Shown here: positions 8,766 through 15,131 of the stretch, in pieces | Numbering within the stretch: the first letter of the stretch is position 1 | Layout: each line of letters begins with the position of its first letter | From: Candidatus Cloacimonadota bacterium | Lineage (GTDB): Bacteria > Cloacimonadota > Cloacimonadia > Cloacimonadales > TCS61 | Direction of reading: 5' to 3' | Assembly (NCBI GenBank): GCA_029932755.1 | Contig: JAOZPK010000009.1 | Span: 1-22,456, forward strand | Length of the DNA: 22,456 nt | Program-made: the position numbers and the translations under genes | Notes under the pieces: generated by a model | Told to the model about the DNA's origin: nothing | The model's input: only the letters and a program-made list of their open reading frames with translations | Database searches by the model: none

Positions 8766-9836
8766 CTATTCCGGTCTCAATGCCAGACCCAGAGCAACTG
8801 CAAATTGTGGATCATTAGTTGTACCCGGTCTATTTGAATCTTCGAGGTTCCTGAAGGGATTAAATACTTCTGTTGGAACTTGAAGTTGTTCAGTGATATA
8901 TTCCGGAAGCCCTTTCAAATTAGCACTTCCCCCCACAAGCAATATTTTTCTAAAATCACTGTTCCCTGCCTCTTTCACATAGAATCGGAGAGATCTTTTC
9001 ACCTCTTGTGTAATAAGTTCAACCGTATTCTTTTCTGTTATGTCTAAAGCAAGAATAGAAGTTTTATCTTTTTTTACTTCTTCCTCTTTTAAACCATGCT
9101 CCAGTTTATACGTTTCAGCTTCTTCATAAGAGATCTTCTGCATTTTCATAATATCCTTGGTAAGATTAAATCCACCGTAAGCAATATCACGTGCAAAAAA
9201 CTTAGAGGTTGAGCTGTATATAACCATATTGGTTTTGAATGCACCAATATTAAGAATAACATATACACCATCTTCATTTTCACTATTAAGAATAAAACTA
9301 TTAGCAACAGCTAATGATTCCAGATCAACTATACCAGGAGTTAGATCGGCACTTGTTAAAATATTGGAATGTTCTTTTAATAATGCTTTTGTGGATGAAG
9401 CAAGTAAAATATTCATATTATTGGTTTTCTCTTCTACACTTAGAACTTGGTAATCCAAGTTCATTTCAGCACCACTTATTGGTAAATGCTTCTTAGCCTC
9501 AAAGAATAAGGCAGATTCCAGTTCTTCATCTGGCAAAAATATTGTTTTTATCTGCTTTATACTTGTATTATCTCCACCTATCGAAGAAACAAGATGCCTG
9601 ATTTTTTTTGGCTTTAGTTTCATCGTTTTTACAAGTTGAGATAATATGGGGCCATAGCGATCTGGAGATAGATCTGAGAATACAGGTTCTATCCCCTCCG
9701 GAATTGTTGAAAGGCTTTCACAATTTAGTAACTTATATCCTTGATGTGTTTTCTTTAGATGTACCATCTTGATACTGTGATTACCTATGTCCAATCCGAT
9801 TGATTCTTTGAAATTAACTGTTTTCGTCTTAGCCAT
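8766..9836 (-). CDS. pilM: Type IV pilus actin-like ATPase PilM
   Basis: A 356-residue cytoplasmic protein of the actin/FtsA fold that binds the PilN N-terminus and links the membrane complex to the ATPases. The first phosphate loop is IGLDIGNHSIKMV (13-25). The family FEAKKHLP segment is at 112-119, the second phosphate motif VILNIGAFKTNMVIY at 193-207, and the adenosine motif ILLVGGSANLKGLPEYI at 298-314. The C-terminal helix region ends DPQFAVALGLALRPE, as in other PilM proteins. Length is typical. The ATG is preceded by GAGGT. It lies 41 bp after the large pilin-like gene, the widest gap between two genes within the operon, but no terminator or clear promoter is seen there. Confidence 0.95.
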   Translation of the reverse strand: MAKTKTVNFKESIGLDIGNHSIKMVHLKKTHQGYKLLNCESLSTIPEGIEPVFSDLSPDRYGPILSQLVKTMKLKPKKIRHLVSSIGGDNTSIKQIKTIFLPDEELESALFFEAKKHLPISGAEMNLDYQVLSVEEKTNNMNILLASSTKALLKEHSNILTSADLTPGIVDLESLAVANSFILNSENEDGVYVILNIGAFKTNMVIYSSTSKFFARDIAYGGFNLTKDIMKMQKISYEEAETYKLEHGLKEEEVKKDKTSILALDITEKNTVELITQEVKRSLRFYVKEAGNSDFRKILLVGGSANLKGLPEYITEQLQVPTEVFNPFRNLEDSNRPGTTNDPQFAVALGLALRPE

Positions 9837-9877
9837 GTAACCTCACATTTTTAATTATTTTTTTACTTATATTTATA

Positions 9878-12205
9878 TTAATGGGTAGTCTCTATAAAAT
9901 CTGCCGGAGGAGCTTTATAGAACCACGATCTCTTTTCAAATGCCGTAAGTGTTGTTTCTCCCCAACCTTCATAAATCTGTGGATAATCCGGTGGTTGTAC
10001 AAATATAAAACGGTTATCATAATGATAATCTTTATTATATCCTGTTGATGGATGCATTCCATCATAATGATATATATCCATTTCCCATTTATTATCTCCG
10101 GGGTGATTATATGGATCTGATCCAGAACGATGAATAAATCCTCGTCTTGTTTGAGCAATAGCACCAAAGATGGTAAGATCACCTCTTTCAAAAACAAGAT
10201 CTGCAGCACTCTCCGGCCAGACAGGATTATACCATGGGTAATCTGTTCCATAGGGATAAACGTAATTATTAGAATTATTATTCGGGTATGAATTTAAGTA
10301 AGCAGGGCTTTCATAAGGGAATCCGCAAGTACCAAAAACTATTGGATTTCCACCATGCATATTAAAACCCTCTATTCCCGGTGCCACCATATCATTTGGT
10401 GGGAAAATAAATTTATGTAGATCCACATAAGTATATACAGTATCTGTATCAGGATCTAACAAAGCTTGAAATGTTATACCGGGTCCAGGATTAGGTCCAT
10501 CGGAAGCAACTACACTTCCATCACCATCTAAAATCTCATAGAAATGTTCATCTTCATTTGTACCGGCTGTGTAAGCAGTTTGTATTATATCTCCATTATT
10601 AACGTTGAATGTGTAAGTACTCAAACCACCGGAACAGGTAATTTGATTTAATATAACTGTTCCATTAATTAGAACATCTATAACTGCTCCATCCCAACCA
10701 TCTCCACCGGTATCGATCAGGTTTATGGTAAATTGTTCATAAATATATGGACTTAGTGCCGTGAATTGCGGCGTTGAGCCATGCGGATGATGATATTGGA
10801 AAGTGAAGATTCCGTCATAATGACAGTACATATTCCCATATATGCTCTCATCACCTGCCCCGATAGCTGCATAAGCACCATAAAGCATTACATCATCACA
10901 ATTATCATCACGTAATGCCATCTCATCAAAAGGATCTTTGTGTTTATATCTGATCAAGATCTTCTTCTCAGAGACAAGTCCGAAATAATCCGTTAGATTT
11001 GTATTGTCGGGATCATCTGGTGGATCACCAGGATCAGTATTGCCATAAATAATATCGCCAACTATGAATACAGTATCGGCACTTGCCCAGGTCTGCGCTC
11101 CAGAAACTTCACCTTCGATCCAAAGCTCGGCTTCATTTACCCATACAGAATGATTTGCAACCGGAAATACTGCTCCATCCGTCCAAATAGTATCGTAATG
11201 AGTAATATGATTCGTATAAATATGATTTGAATCTTCATACCAGTTACCACCACTATTCACAACTGCATTTGCAAGATCAGCATTATGCGGGAACCAGCTA
11301 TACACACCAAATGTATCAATTCCTGTACTTACAATCTCACCATACATGCAGTCATAACTGCCATCGTGAAGTTTTACATAGACAATATCCGTATCTTCCG
11401 TACCAAGTCTCAACCCATTCTGACGGATAAGCTCGGCAGTAGGATTAAAAATAATTGATGGAGCTTCTTCTAAATAACCACCTAAAAATATTTGGTCCAT
11501 CGGTGCATTATCAACCAGATATCCACCTGAATTAAAATGCATAAGTCTCTTGGCAGTTGTAACCATACTATGAAAAGTGGGCCAACCGTTATTAGTTCCA
11601 CCACCAGCTTGCTGAACCCATATATCATCATTAGAATGTACCGGTCCATGCATAACATCCGGACCCCAGAATTTTACTAATGCTGCTGCTGCTCCGCCAT
11701 CAGCATTTTCCGAAGCTTCTGTGTTAGTAAAATATTGATATTCAGCAAGACTTCTATTTCTTATAAGACGCTCAGAATATCTTTTAACCGGAGATTTGTA
11801 AGATCGAGCTACCCAACGATCCCTCCTGGCAGTTATTAAAGATTGAACAGCATAAGCCTGTTGTGTTGCAATCCCCATAAAGCTGCTAATAACTATATGT
11901 TGTCCACGGCTGGAAATAAAGTATGTTGTTTTGCGATCCGGTTCTAGTATTTCAATGATACGACCCGGTAACTCTCTCTCATCGTCATGTTCTATTGCTA
12001 GATGCAATCTTGTAGCTTCGCTGCGCAGCAGCAATTCTTCCTGGATCATATCGTGAGAATATTGTGTTTGTAATTGATTGTGTCCGGTAATAACCATTAA
12101 TGAAGCTGAGGAAGCAACTGCAACTAGACTTAACATAACTGCAATTACCATTATGAGGACACTACCAACATTATTACTTAATAATTTCTTAAATAGTTTC
12201 TTCAT
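9878..12205 (-). CDS. Very large pilin-like protein (PilX/GspK-position), candidate pilus-tip protein
   Basis: A 775-residue protein with a pilin-type N-terminus. The basic leader ends in G14, followed by S15 and a long hydrophobic helix (SVLIMVIAVMLSLVAVASSA). Position +5 after the cleavage site is methionine, not glutamate, as in GspK-type tip subunits. The body has a GPVHSNDD motif (187-194) and beta-rich stretches such as VFIVGDIIYGN (379-389), GLVSEKKILIRY (409-420) and LTIFGAIAQTRRG (677-689). These resemble the large exposed domains of other oversized pilus-like proteins. Residues about 488-583 are a different module (FTINLIDTGGDGWDGAVIDV onward) otherwise found in secreted surface proteins of Bacteroidetes-like bacteria. 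It follows the PilW-like gene by 9 bp with a GGGAGA site. I infer a tip or adhesin role; no enzyme motif is seen. Confidence 0.75.
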   Translation of the reverse strand: MKKLFKKLLSNNVGSVLIMVIAVMLSLVAVASSASLMVITGHNQLQTQYSHDMIQEELLLRSEATRLHLAIEHDDERELPGRIIEILEPDRKTTYFISSRGQHIVISSFMGIATQQAYAVQSLITARRDRWVARSYKSPVKRYSERLIRNRSLAEYQYFTNTEASENADGGAAAALVKFWGPDVMHGPVHSNDDIWVQQAGGGTNNGWPTFHSMVTTAKRLMHFNSGGYLVDNAPMDQIFLGGYLEEAPSIIFNPTAELIRQNGLRLGTEDTDIVYVKLHDGSYDCMYGEIVSTGIDTFGVYSWFPHNADLANAVVNSGGNWYEDSNHIYTNHITHYDTIWTDGAVFPVANHSVWVNEAELWIEGEVSGAQTWASADTVFIVGDIIYGNTDPGDPPDDPDNTNLTDYFGLVSEKKILIRYKHKDPFDEMALRDDNCDDVMLYGAYAAIGAGDESIYGNMYCHYDGIFTFQYHHPHGSTPQFTALSPYIYEQFTINLIDTGGDGWDGAVIDVLINGTVILNQITCSGGLSTYTFNVNNGDIIQTAYTAGTNEDEHFYEILDGDGSVVASDGPNPGPGITFQALLDPDTDTVYTYVDLHKFIFPPNDMVAPGIEGFNMHGGNPIVFGTCGFPYESPAYLNSYPNNNSNNYVYPYGTDYPWYNPVWPESAADLVFERGDLTIFGAIAQTRRGFIHRSGSDPYNHPGDNKWEMDIYHYDGMHPSTGYNKDYHYDNRFIFVQPPDYPQIYEGWGETTLTAFEKRSWFYKAPPADFIETTH

Positions 12206-12214
12206 AATATCTCC

Positions 12215-12898
12215 CTATTCTTCTTCTTCTTCTATTTCAAAACTCGCATGTGAATTACCCAGGAAGATAGAAGTTTCATAAGTAATAGTCCTGGTGTTTC
12301 TTCTTATATCATCTTCGTTGGATTGGCTTCTCAATTTTTCACGAAATCTAACCTGTCCAACCAGTTTAATATCAAGCAACAAAGGATTACCCTGCGCATC
12401 AGTTTCGGTTACAGTCCATATTTGCAATGGATTTTTTATTTTAAATTGGGGTTCTCTGCCGATATATTTAATTGGTGTAGTTGGAAATACCATTTTGTTC
12501 TGATATCTGTTTATACCATAATACCCTTTTGTTTCTAATTGCATATTATCATTTACAGAAAACCTAACTTTATAATTTTCTTCCTCAGTTTCATTAAGTG
12601 TTAATGGATATACCCAAATATAATTTCTAGATTCACCAACTCTTACTTTTTTGGCAGTAGCAATACCAATAAGACCCTCATCATCTGTCACACCTTGGCA
12701 CATATATCCGTGTCTCATTACTTCAATCGCATCAAAAAGATCCTGCTGCAATTGAGAATATAGCTTCACTTCCTGGAAATTGGTTACAAAATGAACTGTA
12801 CCGATACCAAATATCACAAACACCAATGCTACAAGCGGAAGACCTGCAATAATCTCAATAAGTGAATAGCCTCTATTATTTTTTAATAATTTCATCAC
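12215..12898 (-). CDS. PilW-like minor pilin
   Basis: A 227-residue prepilin-like protein. Its leader MMKLLKNNRG is cut before Y11, and the mature N-terminus YSLIEIIAGLPLVALVFVIFG has the conserved glutamate at +5. The rest is a globular domain of about 190 residues with no recognised motif. It ends in five glutamates encoded by a GAA repeat (12218-12232 on the plus strand as TTC). Between the PilV-like and the oversized pilin-like genes it occupies the PilW position of minor-pilin operons. The start overlaps the stop of the preceding gene by one base, implying coupled translation. The PilW label is positional plus the N-terminus. Confidence 0.82.
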   Translation of the reverse strand: MMKLLKNNRGYSLIEIIAGLPLVALVFVIFGIGTVHFVTNFQEVKLYSQLQQDLFDAIEVMRHGYMCQGVTDDEGLIGIATAKKVRVGESRNYIWVYPLTLNETEEENYKVRFSVNDNMQLETKGYYGINRYQNKMVFPTTPIKYIGREPQFKIKNPLQIWTVTETDAQGNPLLLDIKLVGQVRFREKLRSQSNEDDIRRNTRTITYETSIFLGNSHASFEIEEEEE

Positions 12899-13371
12899 TA
12901 TTCCCCCACATCAACTCTGTAGAAATAATCTTCCCGCAAGACAAGAGTTCTTTCTTTATTTAAAACGTTGTTAAGAAAATACTCAGGTCCATCGCGCCAG
13001 GTTATTTTCACGCTGATTACGTCGTAATCGACATATTGAGAAACAACCATGTCTGTATACGTAACTCTAGAGGGAGGATGGATAAGTCCATAAACAGGCT
13101 TATCATTTTCATCATCTATAAGAAAATCTCCTGAAACAAATCCATTGATATCCGTAATGATTTCATTATTTCGATTAACGAATTTAAGCCGTTCTAGTTT
13201 CTGATGTGCTTTTAAGAGAACAACTCTATAATGGTAATTTCCCACTGCATTATGCCAGGCATAATACGAACTTAAAAATAAACCACTAAGAGCAATAGTT
13301 ACGATTATTAAACCCGCAAGAGCTTGAATAATACCAAAACCATCATTAGATCTTAATGTTTTTTTAATCAT
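12898..13371 (-). CDS. PilV-like minor pilin lacking Glu5
   Basis: A 157-residue prepilin-like protein with leader MIKKTLRSNDG and mature N-terminus FGIIQALAGLIIVTIALSGL. The helix and short basic leader are pilin-like, but +5, normally glutamate, is glutamine. A small globular domain follows. I take the ATG at 13371, which lies one base after the pilT stop and gives a normal 11-residue leader. The frame also opens with a TTG at 13395, inside pilT, but that has no ribosome site. A GGGGA lies about 12 bases upstream of the ATG, rather far, so translation probably depends on ribosomes finishing pilT. Confidence 0.82.
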   Translation of the reverse strand: MIKKTLRSNDGFGIIQALAGLIIVTIALSGLFLSSYYAWHNAVGNYHYRVVLLKAHQKLERLKFVNRNNEIITDINGFVSGDFLIDDENDKPVYGLIHPPSRVTYTDMVVSQYVDYDVISVKITWRDGPEYFLNNVLNKERTLVLREDYFYRVDVGE

Positions 13372-13372
13372 T

Positions 13373-14428
13373 TTAAAAAGCCGTCCCCGTAGCAAACATT
13401 TTTGGATTATCTGCCACTTCTTCGGCTACTTTTCTATCGAGATAACCATTCATTACATGATTATATAATGATTGATCTTTAGATTGCATACCCTCTTTAT
13501 TTCCAGATTGGATTACAGAAGGTATTTGATATGTCTTTTCTTCACGAATAAGGTTTTTAACAGCATTATTCGCTATCATTATTTCAAGAGCAGGTATTCT
13601 ATCGCTTTCATCTTTCATTGGAAGCAGAGTTTGTGCTATAACTGCTTGAAGTGATTCTGAAAGCATGGAACGAACTTGAGCCTGCTGCTCTCTTGGGAAC
13701 ATATCAATTATCCTGTCGATAGACTTAGTAGCACTGCTTGTATGCAGTGTAGCAAGTACGAGGTGACCTGTTTCAGCAGCCGTTAAAGCCAGAGATACTG
13801 TTTCAAGGTCACGCATCTCTCCCACAAGTATTACATCAGGGTCTTCACGTAAAGCAGAACGTAATGCTACCTTGAATGACCAGGTATCGTGCCCCACTTC
13901 CCGCTGGTTGACGAGAGAATTCTTGCTTCTATGCATAAATTCGATCGGGTCTTCAATTGTGATAATATGACAATGTTTATGATCGTTTATGTAATCGACC
14001 ATAGTAGAAAGTGTTGTAGATTTGCCACTACCAGTAGGTCCTGTAACAAGTATTAAACCACGTTGTCTCATAGAAAGTCTTGCCAGTATTTCCGGAAGAT
14101 GCAGATCATCAAAATCTTTTATGGCATTAGGAATAACACGAAAGGCAACACCTAATCCATTAACCTGATGAAAAGCATTAACACGAAAGCGTGTATCATC
14201 ATCCAGCTTTGTAGAAAAGTCGATTTCCAATTTTTCTTTAAAAATTGTTATCTGTGAATTATTCATGGTACTAAAAATTAAATCTTCAACTTCCTTAACA
14301 CTCAACACTGGTAAATTGAGTTTTTTCATCTTACCCAAAACTCTGATCATGGGTACAGATCCAGCACTAATGTGCAGATCAGATGCTCCAGCATCTGAAG
14401 TAAATTGTAATAGTTCCCTAACAGTCAA
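13373..14428 (-). CDS. pilT: Type IV pilus retraction ATPase PilT
   Basis: A 351-residue hexameric ATPase that depolymerises the pilus and gives twitching motility. It has the N-terminal PAS-like domain with ASDLHIS (15-21), Walker A GPTGSGKST (130-138), Asp box TIEDPIEF (157-164), Walker B DVILVGEMRD (198-207) and His box TGHLVLATLHT (220-230). The C-terminal AIRNLIRE-type motif of PilT reads AVKNLIRE (289-296). There is no CxxC zinc site, which separates it from PilB. The start is a TTG preceded by GGGGG about 7 bp away; no ATG fits. It directly follows the major pilin gene by 17 bp. In many bacteria pilT is elsewhere, often next to pilU. Confidence 0.96.
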   Translation of the reverse strand: MTVRELLQFTSDAGASDLHISAGSVPMIRVLGKMKKLNLPVLSVKEVEDLIFSTMNNSQITIFKEKLEIDFSTKLDDDTRFRVNAFHQVNGLGVAFRVIPNAIKDFDDLHLPEILARLSMRQRGLILVTGPTGSGKSTTLSTMVDYINDHKHCHIITIEDPIEFMHRSKNSLVNQREVGHDTWSFKVALRSALREDPDVILVGEMRDLETVSLALTAAETGHLVLATLHTSSATKSIDRIIDMFPREQQAQVRSMLSESLQAVIAQTLLPMKDESDRIPALEIMIANNAVKNLIREEKTYQIPSVIQSGNKEGMQSKDQSLYNHVMNGYLDRKVAEEVADNPKMFATGTAF

Positions 14429-14445
14429 AAGATACCCCCAATTAA

Positions 14446-14877
14446 TTAATCGAGAAGTTCTTCTTCTTCAGTGTCCTCATCATCAATACCATAACCATGA
14501 TATTCAGCATCTTCTACATCATACCATACTTGTTTTCCTTCACCTTCAGGAAATTCTGATGTTGAGGTAGCCATATATTTCTTTGGTGGATTACCTACAA
14601 CTTCAAATTCCCAGTTCTTCTCAGTTCTGTTACCAAGATTAGTGTCTTTTAAAGCAGCCTCAACATCATAATCTGTTGTAGAACCATAAGTTTGATAATG
14701 AACTCTGTAAGTTTGTCGCAAGGCAGCGATAGCAGATTGTGCTTCTGTTGATCTTGCTTGGCGCACATAACTCATGTAAATTGGAACTGCAATTGCTGCC
14801 AGGATGGCAATAATCACAACAACAACTAACAATTCAATAAGACTAAATCCTTTTTGATTTTGCAATTTGTTTAACAT
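14446..14877 (-). CDS. pilA: Major type IV pilin
   Basis: A 143-residue prepilin and the main pilus subunit. The leader MLNKLQNQKG is cut before F11, and the mature protein begins FSLIELLVVVVIIAILAAIA with the conserved glutamate at +5, then VPIYMSYVRQARSTEAQSAI. The globular part is short. It has no cysteine, so it lacks the C-terminal disulphide loop of proteobacterial pilins. The last 13 residues are extremely acidic (IDDEDTEEEELLD, nine acidic). An AGGAGGA ribosome site lies 6-7 bp before the ATG, consistent with high expression. It is first in the operon, behind a sigma-54-type promoter. The name is by role; the protein could equally be called PilE. Confidence 0.95.
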   Translation of the reverse strand: MLNKLQNQKGFSLIELLVVVVIIAILAAIAVPIYMSYVRQARSTEAQSAIAALRQTYRVHYQTYGSTTDYDVEAALKDTNLGNRTEKNWEFEVVGNPPKKYMATSTSEFPEGEGKQVWYDVEDAEYHGYGIDDEDTEEEELLD

Positions 14878-14912
14878 TATACGTCCTCCTAAATTATTTT
14901 CATCTTCTATTA

Positions 14913-14929
14913 TGCAAATTCTGTTCCGA
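14913..14929 (-). promoter_or_regulatory. Predicted sigma-54 (-24/-12) promoter of the pilus operon
   Basis: On the minus strand the site reads TCGGAACAGAATTTGCA. GG and GC are separated by exactly ten bases, with the TTGCA of the -12 element, as in the consensus TGGCAC-N5-TTGCA. The -12 base is at 14914, predicting a transcript start near 14902, about 25 bases before the pilin ATG and upstream of its AGGAGGA. Pilin genes of Pseudomonas and Geobacter are known to use sigma-54. No rpoN or activator gene is in the window, so this rests on the motif and its position. Confidence 0.72.
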
Positions 14930-15010
14930 GAAATTTGTTTCTTCCTTTTTTTTGCAAGTTTTATTTTATATATTTAATATTATAAACTATATTTATATCT
15001 ATTATATGTA

Positions 15011-15026
15011 AAATATTCGAATATTT
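15011..15026. promoter_or_regulatory. Perfect 16-bp palindrome, candidate activator site
   Basis: AAATATTCGAATATTT is a perfect palindrome about 109-124 bp upstream of the predicted pilin transcript start. That is the usual distance for a sigma-54 enhancer-binding protein dimer. Chance AT-rich symmetry is possible. Confidence 0.45.
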
Positions 15027-15047
15027 CATAAATTGAATTAACTAGTC

Positions 15048-15073
15048 ATTTGGTAAATAAATTTGGTAAATAA
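15048..15073. repeat. 13-bp perfect tandem repeat
   Basis: ATTTGGTAAATAA occurs twice head to tail, at 15048-15060 and 15061-15073. It lies between the exoprotein terminator and the palindrome upstream of pilin. It may be a replication slippage duplication or a pair of protein sites. Confidence 0.8.
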
Positions 15074-15078
15074 AAATA

Positions 15079-15108
15079 AAGTTTATCCATTAACAACAGG
15101 ATAAACTT
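15079..15108 (-). terminator. Intrinsic terminator of the 1013-residue exoprotein gene
   Basis: A perfect 10-bp stem AAGTTTATCC / GGATAAACTT with a 10-base loop. On the minus strand it is followed by TATTTTTATTT. It lies 24 bp past the exoprotein stop and should insulate the pilus operon from read-through. Confidence 0.8.
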
Positions 15109-15131
15109 ATTTTATGTAATTTTTTCAGTGT

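Larger units (their letters stand above)
14878..15131. other. Pilus operon upstream region
   Basis: A very AT-rich intergenic region with no gene. Reading toward the pilin gene it holds the terminator of the upstream exoprotein gene, a 13-bp tandem repeat, a perfect 16-bp palindrome, about 80 bp of TA-rich and probably bendable DNA, a sigma-54-type promoter and the pilin ribosome site. Confidence 0.8.

Noticed and set aside
9837..9877. Separate promoter in front of pilM
   Set aside because: The 41-bp gap is only AT-rich with a ribosome site; there is no -35/-10 pair, no GG-N10-GC motif and no terminator before it.
13372..13395. TTG at 13395 as the start of the PilV-like gene
   Set aside because: It would add eight residues to the leader and lies inside pilT with no ribosome site. 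The ATG just after the pilT stop gives a normal prepilin leader.
1149..14877. The operon as a type II secretion system rather than a pilus
   Set aside because: A PilT with its AVKNLIRE motif, a PilM, and a short pilin of type IVa style are present. These define a type IVa pilus, even though the secretin and the PilP-like protein have T2SS-like traits.
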